Assembly (NCBI GenBank): GCA_964464965.1
Contig: CAYXHM010000003.1
Location: 310,001-374,000, forward strand
DNA length: 64,000 bases
DNA from: UBA5543 sp964464965
GTDB taxonomy: Bacteria > Bacteroidota > Bacteroidia > Chitinophagales > Chitinophagaceae
Direction: 5' to 3'
In this document: positions 34,453 to 43,138 of the stretch, piece after piece
Position numbering within the stretch: position 1 is the first letter of the stretch
Layout: each line of letters starts with the position of its first letter
The notes under the pieces: model-generated
The model's database searches: none
The model's input: the letters and a program-made list of their open reading frames with translations, nothing else
What the model was told of the DNA's origin: nothing
Position numbers and translations under genes: made by a program

Positions 34453-34992
34453 CTACCTGTTCCATACAGATGGCTCACCTACGTTAAAGCCGTAGTCATC
34501 TGTCTTGCCTTCAGGGCTGGTTACTTTATAGTAAACAGTAAGTACACCATGTTCAGGGTAGAACTCTTCCCAGTCCAGCGTACCCCATCCTTCTATAGTA
34601 TAGTTGTTTACCACCTGCTGGGGTATGAGAAGTGTATCGCCTTTTACGCGTACATCTACTTCATTCAGCGCAAACCTGTTGTAGAAATTGTTGATGGTCA
34701 TTTCTGTAGCGCCCTCACCATTTACAAATGTAATCTCGTACTGGGCGGCATCATTTACCGTTCCGTTTTCAAATACGGTCCATACGCCTTTGTATTTCTC
34801 GCGGGTTACTACCTCACAATGTGTACCCTCGTAGCCCGATGGGCAGATACAGTCGCCTTCGGTACAGGTTCCACCGTAAGAACAGATTATAGCTTTACAG
34901 GGGTCACTATTACAGGAGGTAACTGTTACCGTGGTAAAAATGGCTGCAACACCAAGAGCCGACAGAATAATTGATTTTAAACGGGCTTTCAT
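34453..34992 (-). CDS. Lipoprotein with EGF-like domain
   Basis: A 179-residue envelope lipoprotein. The ATG at 34992 gives a compact signal ending in the lipobox TVTSC; an ATG two codons upstream is the alternative. Directly after the lipid Cys comes an EGF-like module with six cysteines (DPCKAIICSYGGTCTEGDC and CPSGYEGTHCE), then a beta-rich domain of about 120 residues starting KYKGVWTVFENG that resembles lipocalin-like or calycin folds. Short EGF modules like this occur on many Bacteroidetes lipoproteins. Ligand unknown. Confidence 0.75.
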   Translation of the reverse strand: MKARLKSIILSALGVAAIFTTVTVTSCNSDPCKAIICSYGGTCTEGDCICPSGYEGTHCEVVTREKYKGVWTVFENGTVNDAAQYEITFVNGEGATEMTINNFYNRFALNEVDVRVKGDTLLIPQQVVNNYTIEGWGTLDWEEFYPEHGVLTVYYKVTSPEGKTDDYGFNVGEPSVWNR

Positions 34993-35155
34993 TAGCACAT
35001 TATGTTTTTTAACGAGCTTAAAGATAATTTAATCTATTTGAAAAAGCAACACAGCCTGAAATTTATCAATCATTCATTAAAACAATTGACCGGCTATGTT
35101 TACAGCGTGAATATATAATATTATACGTTAATCGCGCAACCTTTGCCGGATAAAA

Positions 35156-35998
35156 TTATCCTTCTACTGCCTGTATGTATGCCTGTATGCCTTTATATAC
35201 AGCCAGGGCTATTTCAGCCTGCCCCTCTGGGGTATTCATGTATTTTTCTTCTTCTACGTTGTTAATGAAGCCTATCTCAACAAGTACGCCCGGCATCACG
35301 CAGCCTGCCAATACCTCTACGCTTATCTGCTTCACGCCCCTGTCCAGCCGGCCTTGCTGTGCAAATTCCTTTTGGATTTTATTGCCCAGGTCCACGCTGC
35401 TGGCAAGGAACGCCTGCGAATACTGTGCAATAATAATAGCAGTCATAGGGTCTTTTTCGTCCAGCAGGCCTTCCTGTTCCCCGGTCAGGTTGTCGCTGTA
35501 CTCGCCTATGGCGTCTTCTTTTTGGTAGTGCCTGCTCAAACCCAGCACATACGTTTCCACGCCATTTGCCTGGGTGGTTTTGTCACGGTGATATACGTAG
35601 TTTGGTACTTTTACAGATTTGCCCTTCCTTTTCACGGTTCTGTACCCGGAACGTACTTTGGTGGTAGTACCGGGTGTAGAGTTTACGTGTATGGATACAA
35701 AGAGATCGGCCTTGGCGCGGTTGGCTATTTCGTGGCGTTCTACCCAGTGTACATCTACATCTGTAGTACGGGTATATATCACCTCACGGTCTTTCATGCC
35801 TTTTTTCATCAGCTCGCCTACTTTCAGCGTTACAGCCAGGGCTATGTCCTTTTCCTGAGAGAAATGACCAATAGCACCGGGCTTGTCGCCGCCGTGGCCG
35901 GCGTCCAGCACTATTTTTTTTACTTTTTTATCCTGGGCAAAAAGCTGTAAGGGTATGTATAAAAAAATCAGTAAAGCAGTAAGTATTCTCAATGGCAT
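35156..35998 (-). CDS. N-acetylmuramoyl-L-alanine amidase (AmiC-type, amidase_3)
   Basis: A 280-residue zinc amidase that cuts the bond between N-acetylmuramate and L-alanine in peptidoglycan, acting in the periplasm during cell separation or wall turnover. Signal peptide (ends PLQLFAQ), then zinc ligands His in DAGHGG, Glu in GVETYVLG and His in SIHVNS, and the catalytic Glu in VEIGFINNVEEE. The whole mature protein is the catalytic domain, without an AMIN or SPOR targeting domain. Divergent from lptD, with the two start codons 79 nt apart. Confidence 0.92.
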   Translation of the reverse strand: MPLRILTALLIFLYIPLQLFAQDKKVKKIVLDAGHGGDKPGAIGHFSQEKDIALAVTLKVGELMKKGMKDREVIYTRTTDVDVHWVERHEIANRAKADLFVSIHVNSTPGTTTKVRSGYRTVKRKGKSVKVPNYVYHRDKTTQANGVETYVLGLSRHYQKEDAIGEYSDNLTGEQEGLLDEKDPMTAIIIAQYSQAFLASSVDLGNKIQKEFAQQGRLDRGVKQISVEVLAGCVMPGVLVEIGFINNVEEEKYMNTPEGQAEIALAVYKGIQAYIQAVEG

Positions 35999-36060
35999 AA
36001 TGAAATGCTAAATGTTAAATATACAAATCCAATAAACTCTTAGTATCCGAATAACTATAC

Positions 36061-36068
36061 TATTTTTG
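36061..36068 (+). promoter_or_regulatory. Possible -7 box of lptD (TATTTTTG)
   Basis: Matches TAnnTTTG 9 nt before the lptD ATG; no TTG is found at the usual -33 distance. Confidence 0.45.
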
Positions 36069-36077
36069 TGACCGTCA

Positions 36078-38813
36078 ATGAACCTGCGTTATAAAATCCT
36101 GCCAAAGGTACGAAGCAATCACGGCCTGCACATGCTATTGGCGGTGATTTTTATATTTGTCTTAACACCTGACAGTTTTGCTCAAGGTACCAGGAACAGG
36201 TTGAAAGCTTTTTCTGACAGTGCCCGGGCGGCCAATCCTGATACAACAAAGAAAATTACACAGCCGGCAGATTCTTTACTGGTTGACTCTGCAGTCATTG
36301 CCGTGGATAGCCTCATGGCAGACTCCCTGGCTGAAGATTCTACTGATTCAGTTTCGAAACAAGACCTGGAAGAAAGGCTGGGTATAAGGCTTTCGCCCGA
36401 TGCGCTGCCAGCCGAGGTAAAGACTGAAGCGGCAGATTCTGCCGTACTGGATATGCGGAATAATATCTTTTACCTGTATGGCAAGGCAAAGGTGAATTAT
36501 GAAGATATGGAGCTGAACGCCGGGAAAATTATCTATGACCAGAGCAACAATATGGTAACGGCCGCCCCGTCTTCAGACTCTGTTGTAAAATTAAAGGACC
36601 GCCCGAATTTTGCCCAGGGGCAGGAAAAATTTACTTACGATAGCCTGCAATACAACTTTAAAAGCAAACGGGCCATTGTGCGCAACCCCAAAACGCAGTA
36701 TGGTAATGGCTACGTTTTCAGTGAACAGGTAAAGCGTAACCCCGACCAGTCAATATATGGGTACAAAAACTTGTACACCACCTGTGCGCTGGATACGCCG
36801 CACTTTGGTATAGTGGCTAAAAAGATAAAAGTAGTACCTGGCAGGGTGGTAGCATCGGGCCCGGCAAATATAGTTATAGAGCAGGTGCCTACGCCTTTGT
36901 TCCTGCCTTTTGGCCTGTTCCCGGTTAGTAAAGGGCAGCGCTCAGGCTTTTTGCTACCTACCTATAGTATAGAGGGCGAAAGGGGAGTAGGCCTGCTGAA
37001 TGGTGGGTATTACTTCAGCCTGAGCAAGTATGCCGACCTGGAAACAAGGGTGAGCATTTATTCGAAAGGAAGCTGGCAGGCGTCCAGCCGGGCAAGCTAT
37101 GCCAAGCGGTATAAATATAACGGTGGCCTGGCCTTTACCTACGCTTACGATAAAACCGGCGAAGATTTTGAGCCGGATGCGGTAATAAGAAGAAACTTCA
37201 ATGTGAAGTGGCTGCATAATACAGACCCCAAGGCAAGGCCGGGCTCCCAGTTCAATGCTTCAGTAAACGCGGGTAGCTCATCTTTTAACTCTAACAATAC
37301 CTATGATGCGGCGCAGATACTCAACAACCAGTACCGGTCCGATATTACTTACTCAAAAGCATGGACGGGCAAACCGTATAGCCTGTCTGTAGCGGCAAGG
37401 CATAGCCAGGAGGCCAGTACCGGGCAGGTAAACGTCAGCCTGCCGGAGGCTGCATTCTTCGTAAACCCGGTAAACGTATTTAAAGGTAAAAATGGCACGG
37501 GTACCCGCTGGTACGAGAAAATAACGGCAGGTTATAACATTACGGCGCAAAACCAGTTGAACTTTACTGATAGCCTTTTCAGCTTTGATAAGCTACAGTT
37601 TGCAGACTTCAATAACGCTGTAAAGCACAACATACCTATTGCGGCTACGTATAATATCTTCAGGTTTGTGAATATGTCTTTGTCTGCAGGCTATAACGAA
37701 TACTGGTATTCCAAACAGACATTCAGGGCGTATGACTATACAGGCGATACTGTGGCACAAACCATTAACCGTGGTTTTTACGCCGCGCGCGATTATAATG
37801 CCGGAATGAACTTCTCTACCCGTATATACGGGCTGAAGATGTTTAAGAAAGGCAAGCTGATGGGTATCAGGCATGAGCTGCGGCCAAACGCATCTATCAA
37901 CTATACACCGGATTTTGCAAAAGACCCTTACAATTTTGGCTACCGCACCATATTAGACCCTAATGCGCAACCCGTTTATGTATCTCCGTACGAGGGTTCT
38001 TTGCTCGGTGCGCCCGGGCAATTGGGCAACTACAGCAGCGTTGTAGGCCTGAGGTTTGATAATAACCTGCAGATAAAAGTACGTTCGGATAAAGACACGA
38101 CAGGTTTTAAAAACATTAAACTGATAGATAACTTCAGCATCGGGTCGGGCTATAACCTGGCGGCAGATTCTTTTAACTGGCAGCCGATAACCCTCAACCT
38201 GACGACCTTGTTATTTAATCTTGTAAATATTACCGCTAATGCCACCTACGACCCATATGCCTTTGACACTTCGCTGGGCCGTAGGGTAAATGAAACATTG
38301 TATTCGCGCGGTACGGGTATAGCCAGGTTTACCAATGCGTTCATATCTATGAGCACGCAACTGAAACCACGCACACGCGAAGACAACAACCCTAAACGCA
38401 ATACAGAAGAATACCAACGGCTGATGATGTATGGTATTAATGACGTTTATTACGATTTTAATGTGCCGTGGAACCTCGGTATCTCTTATACCCTGAATGT
38501 CAGTAAGGAATTTAACCTTACATCGCGTAGGGATACTGTGAAGTTAAGTAACCATAACGTAACGTTGAATGGCGACTTTAACCTGACCCCGCGCTGGAAG
38601 ATAGTAGCCAGTACCAGCTACAACTTCACCGAGAAAAAGATACAGCTGTCGCAGATAAGGATAGTGCGCGATATGCACTGCTGGGAGATGGAACTATCTG
38701 TGGTGCCATTCGGCGAAAGGCGTTTTTACAACTTTACCCTGCACGTAAAGGCCAGCGAGCTGCAAGACCTGAAACTGATGCGGCGAAGAGATTACCGCGA
38801 TGCGATTTTTTAG
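36078..38813 (+). CDS. lptD: LptD-like LPS-assembly outer-membrane protein
   Basis: A 911-residue protein that inserts lipopolysaccharide into the outer leaflet. After a signal peptide (ends DSFAQ) comes a low-complexity Asp/Ser/Ala-rich segment (about residues 45-100, DSLLVDSAVIAVDSLMADSL), an OstA/LptA-like beta-jellyroll (about 120-250, NNIFYLYGKAKVNYEDMEL), and a large beta-barrel with the LptD signature around LPFGLFPVSKGQRSGFLLPTY, here near residue 275. The length matches the Bacteroidetes type. The acidic low-complexity insert is unusual compared with proteobacterial LptD. Divergent from an amidase, a common envelope gene pairing. Confidence 0.87.
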   Translation: MNLRYKILPKVRSNHGLHMLLAVIFIFVLTPDSFAQGTRNRLKAFSDSARAANPDTTKKITQPADSLLVDSAVIAVDSLMADSLAEDSTDSVSKQDLEERLGIRLSPDALPAEVKTEAADSAVLDMRNNIFYLYGKAKVNYEDMELNAGKIIYDQSNNMVTAAPSSDSVVKLKDRPNFAQGQEKFTYDSLQYNFKSKRAIVRNPKTQYGNGYVFSEQVKRNPDQSIYGYKNLYTTCALDTPHFGIVAKKIKVVPGRVVASGPANIVIEQVPTPLFLPFGLFPVSKGQRSGFLLPTYSIEGERGVGLLNGGYYFSLSKYADLETRVSIYSKGSWQASSRASYAKRYKYNGGLAFTYAYDKTGEDFEPDAVIRRNFNVKWLHNTDPKARPGSQFNASVNAGSSSFNSNNTYDAAQILNNQYRSDITYSKAWTGKPYSLSVAARHSQEASTGQVNVSLPEAAFFVNPVNVFKGKNGTGTRWYEKITAGYNITAQNQLNFTDSLFSFDKLQFADFNNAVKHNIPIAATYNIFRFVNMSLSAGYNEYWYSKQTFRAYDYTGDTVAQTINRGFYAARDYNAGMNFSTRIYGLKMFKKGKLMGIRHELRPNASINYTPDFAKDPYNFGYRTILDPNAQPVYVSPYEGSLLGAPGQLGNYSSVVGLRFDNNLQIKVRSDKDTTGFKNIKLIDNFSIGSGYNLAADSFNWQPITLNLTTLLFNLVNITANATYDPYAFDTSLGRRVNETLYSRGTGIARFTNAFISMSTQLKPRTREDNNPKRNTEEYQRLMMYGINDVYYDFNVPWNLGISYTLNVSKEFNLTSRRDTVKLSNHNVTLNGDFNLTPRWKIVASTSYNFTEKKIQLSQIRIVRDMHCWEMELSVVPFGERRFYNFTLHVKASELQDLKLMRRRDYRDAIF

Positions 38814-38885
38814 CGGTGGCAGGCAGTTACATCTATAATTATATATGATATAACCTGCTTATTATGGTATGACGTGCTATTTATC

Positions 38886-38893
38886 TATTTTTG
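38886..38893 (+). promoter_or_regulatory. Possible -7 box for the E2 gene (TATTTTTG)
   Basis: TAnnTTTG match 37 nt upstream of the ATG at 38931; -33 element not evident. Confidence 0.4.
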
Positions 38894-38930
38894 TGCTTCG
38901 TTTATTAAAAATTGCATATAATCTTAGTAT

Positions 38931-40292
38931 ATGGCTATAGTTGATTTGGTTATGCCCAAGATGGGTGAAAGTATCACGGAAGCTACTGTTTTGAAATGGC
39001 ACAAACAGCCCGGCGACCGTGTAAATATGGATGAAACCGTGCTGGAGATAGCTACTGATAAAGTGGATAGTGAAGTGCCTTCTACCGCCGAAGGCGTTAT
39101 AAAAGAGATATTATTTAAAGTGGATGATGTAGTGCCTGTAGGTACTGTTATCGCCCGTATAGAATCAGGTGCTGCCGGTGCAACTGTGTCTGCACCTGAA
39201 CAGGCAACTGTTGCCGCACCTGCGCCACAGCCACAACAGGCTGCGCCTGCTCCTCAACCTGCCGCCCCTGCATACCAGCCGGCGGCATCTGCTGCAAGTG
39301 TTGCATCTACAGGTGGCAATAGGTTTTACTCTCCGTTGGTACTGAATATAGCTGCTAAAGAAGGCATTGGCATGACCGAGCTGGAAAATATACCCGGTAC
39401 CGGTGCTGAAGGCCGCGTGTCTAAAAAAGATATACTGGCATATGTAGCCGGCCGCAAAAACGGCGCACCAGCCGCAGCTCCGCAGCCGCAGGCTGCACCA
39501 CAGCAACAGGCTGCGGCACCTGCACAGCCCGTAGCACAGCCAACTGCTGCACCGCAACAACAGCCCGAGGTGAATTATGGCGACAATGTGGAAATAATAG
39601 AAATGGACCGTATGCGCAAGCTGATAGCCGAGCATATGGTACGCAGCAAACATACATCGCCACACGTTACCAGCTTTACAGAGGCAGACGTTACCAACAT
39701 AGTAAACTGGCGCAATAAAGTAAAAGGCAGCTTCGAGAAGAAGTATAATGAGAAGATAACCTTCACACCTATATTCATAGAGGCGATAGTGAACTGCATA
39801 CGTAAGTTCCCGATGATCAACGCCAGTGTAGATGGTACTAGGATTATTATAAAGAAAGACATCAACATAGGCATGGCTGCAGCGCTGCCAAGCGGCAACC
39901 TGATAGTGCCTGTGATAAAGAACGCCGATACTAAAAACCTGCTGGGATTAACCAAGGATGTAAACGGTATGGCCAATGCCGCCCGCAACAATAAACTGAA
40001 GCCGGACGATACACAGGGCGGTACTTTCACGCTTACCAACGTAGGCACTTTTGGCAGCCTGATGGGCACACCTGTTATTAACCAGCCGCAGGTAGCTATA
40101 CTGGCGGTGGGTGCTATTAAAAAGCGCCCCATGGTACTGGAGACAGAACATGGCGATGTAATAGCCATACGCCACATGATGTACCTGAGTATGAGTTACG
40201 ACCACAGGATAGTTGATGGCTCTCTTGGTGCGGCATTCCTTACAGCGGTAGCTAATGAACTGGAAGCATTTGACCCCAACAGGGCGGTGTAA
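38931..40292 (+). CDS. 2-oxo-acid dehydrogenase E2 (dihydrolipoamide acyltransferase)
   Basis: A 453-residue core subunit of a 2-oxo-acid dehydrogenase complex. Lipoyl domain (1-78) with the lipoylated Lys in EIATDKVDSEV; a Pro/Ala/Gln-rich flexible linker (90-125); the E1/E3-binding domain (FYSPLVLNIAAKEGI ... GRVSKKDIL); a second Pro/Ala/Gln linker (170-205); and the catalytic domain ending with the active-site SYDHRIVDG. Domain order and single lipoyl domain fit the branched-chain or 2-oxoglutarate type rather than pyruvate. E1 and E3 genes are not adjacent, so substrate is not settled. Confidence 0.93.
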   Translation: MAIVDLVMPKMGESITEATVLKWHKQPGDRVNMDETVLEIATDKVDSEVPSTAEGVIKEILFKVDDVVPVGTVIARIESGAAGATVSAPEQATVAAPAPQPQQAAPAPQPAAPAYQPAASAASVASTGGNRFYSPLVLNIAAKEGIGMTELENIPGTGAEGRVSKKDILAYVAGRKNGAPAAAPQPQAAPQQQAAAPAQPVAQPTAAPQQQPEVNYGDNVEIIEMDRMRKLIAEHMVRSKHTSPHVTSFTEADVTNIVNWRNKVKGSFEKKYNEKITFTPIFIEAIVNCIRKFPMINASVDGTRIIIKKDINIGMAAALPSGNLIVPVIKNADTKNLLGLTKDVNGMANAARNNKLKPDDTQGGTFTLTNVGTFGSLMGTPVINQPQVAILAVGAIKKRPMVLETEHGDVIAIRHMMYLSMSYDHRIVDGSLGAAFLTAVANELEAFDPNRAV

Positions 40293-40310
40293 TCAAAGCA
40301 TATAAAATAT

Positions 40311-40342
40311 AAAGCGGGACTGCAGCAATACGGTCCCGCTTT
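40311..40342. terminator. Bidirectional intrinsic terminator
   Basis: AAAGCGGGAC / GTCCCGCTTT hairpin with T-run, between the convergent E2 and AraC-type genes. Confidence 0.85.
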
Positions 40343-40358
40343 TTTGTGTAGCAAGTAC

Positions 40359-41285
40359 CTACTGCCTGTATGTGCTGGGGGTTACACCTTCTATCCTTTT
40401 AAATACACGTATAAAGTAATTCAGGTTATTAAATCCCGCTTCGTAGCATACGTCTGTAATGCTTAACGATGTATCTGCCATTACCCGTTTGGCAAGCTCA
40501 ATTCTTTCGTGCTGTATATATTCCAGGGGCGAAAGGCCAAACTGTCTTTTAAATGCCTCGAAAAATGCTGACTTGCTCATGTAAGAAGATTTGGCCAGTG
40601 CATCTATCTGTATCTTTTCCGTAAGGTGTTGTTTTATGTATTGTATAGCGGGGGTAAAACGGTGGTCGCGTAATGAGTGGTCTTGTATCACCGCCAGGTT
40701 TTGTGTTTGTATGATACGTAGCAGCAGCATTTTCAGCCCCAGGTCGGCAAGTGCATCTTTGGCTACATCATCTTCCATACTGATGCTGATGAGTTTGTTC
40801 AGGCTGCTGGCCAGTTCCTTATTATTCAGAAAATGATAACGGCTGAAATTCAGTTCCCATTCGAAAGGGGCTTCTTTGTTGGCGTAATGTTCATTCAGAA
40901 AATCAAGGTTTTTTTGCACCATATTCCAGTCCAGCGCAAGGGTGGCGCATTGTACAGGCCGCTTCATATCCGCTTCGGGGAAATCTACCTTCATAGATAC
41001 ACCTTCCGGCAGTATGACACTTTCTCCCGGCAGGAAATCAAAATCTTCACTGCCTTGCAATGACATCAGTTTCTTTCCGCGCATCATGCTGGACACTACC
41101 AATCCATTATAAGACAAAGCAACATTGCTGCAACGGTGAAAAGTTTCAAAGATATTCAGCTCACAATGTTCCAGGTTAAACACCCTGCGGTGCTCTACCA
41201 GGCTGTCCAGCGTAGTGCTGTCGCTAAGATTGATGGGTGCTAACTGGCAAACCTGGTTCATCTGCATGTTTTTTTGTGAACACAT
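40359..41285 (-). CDS. AraC/XylS-family transcriptional regulator
   Basis: A 308-residue regulator. The C-terminal 100 residues hold two helix-turn-helix motifs: IDALAKSSYMSKSAFFEAFKR and ITDVCYEAGFNNLNYFIRVFKR, with the family signature LSPLEYIQHERIELA between them. The N-terminal 190 residues form the effector domain (SEDFDFLPGESVILPEGVSMK, cupin-like). It is divergent from the GlcG/HbpS and formaldehyde dehydrogenase genes, which are its probable targets. Two perfect 10-bp repeats lie in the shared intergenic region. ATGs at 41267 and 41261 are alternative starts. Confidence 0.9.
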   Translation of the reverse strand: MCSQKNMQMNQVCQLAPINLSDSTTLDSLVEHRRVFNLEHCELNIFETFHRCSNVALSYNGLVVSSMMRGKKLMSLQGSEDFDFLPGESVILPEGVSMKVDFPEADMKRPVQCATLALDWNMVQKNLDFLNEHYANKEAPFEWELNFSRYHFLNNKELASSLNKLISISMEDDVAKDALADLGLKMLLLRIIQTQNLAVIQDHSLRDHRFTPAIQYIKQHLTEKIQIDALAKSSYMSKSAFFEAFKRQFGLSPLEYIQHERIELAKRVMADTSLSITDVCYEAGFNNLNYFIRVFKRIEGVTPSTYRQ

Positions 41286-41287
41286 CC

Positions 41288-41348
41288 TTGCCGGTACAAA
41301 GAATGTGCTACTTAAAGTTACTGAAAATTAACGGTTGGTTGCCGGTAC
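41288..41348. promoter_or_regulatory. Direct repeat TTGCCGGTAC, candidate AraC-type binding sites
   Basis: Perfect 10-bp direct repeats at 41288-41297 and 41339-41348, 51 bp (about five helical turns) apart, in the intergenic region between the AraC-type gene and the genes it probably controls. Confidence 0.5.
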
Positions 41349-41455
41349 GTTACAGAATCAGACAATCGTTCACCTGAACAGGAGCATTGTTCTATCGTGC
41401 CGCGCGGGTAATGCATAACTTGTTATAATAATAAACTTCTTAAAAACTAAATAAT

Positions 41456-41857
41456 ATGAACATTACACTAGAACAGGCAGAAGCGGTGATTGCCGCAGCA
41501 AAAACAAAGGCAACAGAACTGAAAACACTGATGAACATAGCAGTGGTAGATTCAGGTACCAACCTCGTTGCTTTCGTACATATGGATGAAGCATGGCTGG
41601 GCTCTATAGATATTTCCCAGAAGAAAGCACGTACAGCGCGTTATTTCAATATGCCTACGGGAGAAATAGGGAAGTTATCTCAGCCGGGCGGCTCACTGTA
41701 CAATATTGAACATTCTAACGGTGGCCTTATAACCTTCCCCGGTGGTGTGGTTATTAAAAATAAAAATGGAGACATCATAGGGGCGGTAGGAGTGTCCGGT
41801 GACTCTGTAGATAACGACCATGCAGTAGCACAGGCCGGTGCAGATGCAATCAAATAA
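41456..41857 (+). CDS. GlcG/HbpS-family protein
   Basis: A 133-residue protein of the GlcG/HbpS (DUF336) family: LEQAEAVIAAAKTKA at the start, VVDSGTNLVAF in the middle, and GGVVIKNKNGDIIGAVGVSGDS near the end are family signatures. Members bind haem or small metabolites or are linked to aldehyde and diol metabolism. There is no signal peptide, so it is cytosolic. The dehydrogenase gene follows after 24 nt, so both belong to one transcript under the divergent AraC-type regulator. Confidence 0.88.
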   Translation: MNITLEQAEAVIAAAKTKATELKTLMNIAVVDSGTNLVAFVHMDEAWLGSIDISQKKARTARYFNMPTGEIGKLSQPGGSLYNIEHSNGGLITFPGGVVIKNKNGDIIGAVGVSGDSVDNDHAVAQAGADAIK

Positions 41858-41881
41858 TTATTTAACCATAAAATACATTTT

Positions 41882-43072
41882 ATGTGTAAAAATCATGGTG
41901 TCACATACGTCAGCCCGGGCGTAGTGGAAGTAAGGGAAATTGAATATCCTAAGCTGGCGCTTGGCGATCGCAAATGCGAACACGGGGTTATACTCAAAAT
42001 CGTCTCAACCAACATCTGCGGCAGTGACCAGCACATGGTACGCGGGCGCACTACCGCACCTGCGGGGCTTGTATTGGGGCACGAGATAACAGGGCTGGTA
42101 ATAGAAGCAGGGCGCGATGTGGAGTTCATTAAAACAGGTGATTTAGTATCAGTTCCGTTTAATATAGCATGTGGGCGTTGCCGCAATTGTAAGGCAGGGC
42201 AAACAGGTATATGCCTGAATGTAAACCCTGCCAGGCCCGGTGCTGCTTACGGCTATGTAGATATGGGTGGCTGGATAGGCGGACAGGCAGAATATGTAAT
42301 GGTACCTTATGCAGATTTTAATCTGCTGAAATTCCCCGATAGCGACCAGGCTATGGCAAAGATCAGGGACCTTACCCTACTGTCAGATATATTTCCCACG
42401 GGCTTTCATGGTGCCGTAACTGCGGGTGTAGGCCCGGGTAGCATTGTGTATGTAGCAGGTGCAGGCCCTGTCGGGCTTGCCTGTGCAGCATCCTGCCATT
42501 TACTGGGTGCAGCCGTGGTAATAGTTGGTGATATGATAGACGAGCGGCTGCAACAGGCCAGAAGCTTTGGTTGCGAAGTGATAGACCTGAAAAAAGATGT
42601 GTCGTTAGCAGACCAGATAGCAGCTATAATTGGCGTACCAGAAGTTGACTGCGCAGTAGATTGTGTAGGCTTTGAAGCTAAAGGGCATGGCCAGGATAGT
42701 AATGTGGAGCAACCTGCTACGGTGCTGAACTCTATAATGGAGGTAACACGTGCAGGCGGGCAACTGGGTATTCCTGGCCTGTACGTAACCGGCGATCCAG
42801 GTGCTGTAGATGAAGCTGCGAAGAAGGGCAGCCTTAAAATACGCATAGGTCTTGGTTGGGCTAAATCACACTCTTTTCATACAGGCCAGTGCCCTGTTAT
42901 GAAGTACCACCGCCAACTGATGAATGCCATTCTTTATGATAAGATACAGATAGCAGCAGCTGTTAATGTTGAGGTTATATCCTTACAGGATTCAGTACGC
43001 GGTTATCACGATTTTGATAAAGGTGCGGCAAAGAAATTTGTTATTGACCCGCATGGTATGATTGCTAACTAA
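41882..43072 (+). CDS. fdhA: Glutathione-independent formaldehyde dehydrogenase (zinc MDR family)
   Basis: A 396-residue NAD-dependent zinc alcohol dehydrogenase. Catalytic zinc ligands: Cys in NICGSDQH, GHE in VLGHEITG; structural zinc: CGRCRNCKAGQTGIC. The coenzyme fold is YVAGAGPVGLACAAS followed by an acidic end (VIVGDMIDERL). The long insertion with FEAKGHGQDSNVEQPA is characteristic of the formaldehyde-dismutating / glutathione-independent FdhA branch rather than ordinary alcohol dehydrogenases. It oxidises formaldehyde to formate. Last gene of the two-gene unit. Confidence 0.9.
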   Translation: MCKNHGVTYVSPGVVEVREIEYPKLALGDRKCEHGVILKIVSTNICGSDQHMVRGRTTAPAGLVLGHEITGLVIEAGRDVEFIKTGDLVSVPFNIACGRCRNCKAGQTGICLNVNPARPGAAYGYVDMGGWIGGQAEYVMVPYADFNLLKFPDSDQAMAKIRDLTLLSDIFPTGFHGAVTAGVGPGSIVYVAGAGPVGLACAASCHLLGAAVVIVGDMIDERLQQARSFGCEVIDLKKDVSLADQIAAIIGVPEVDCAVDCVGFEAKGHGQDSNVEQPATVLNSIMEVTRAGGQLGIPGLYVTGDPGAVDEAAKKGSLKIRIGLGWAKSHSFHTGQCPVMKYHRQLMNAILYDKIQIAAAVNVEVISLQDSVRGYHDFDKGAAKKFVIDPHGMIAN

Positions 43073-43088
43073 CAATATGCTTGATAAC

Positions 43089-43118
43089 AAGCGGGGCTGT
43101 AGTGATACATTCCCGCTT
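43089..43118. terminator. Intrinsic terminator after fdhA
   Basis: AAGCGGG / CCCGCTT stem with a 16-nt loop and a T-run on the plus strand; also positioned to stop the convergent T9SS gene. Confidence 0.7.
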
Positions 43119-43138
43119 TTTTATTGTTTATACTTTTG

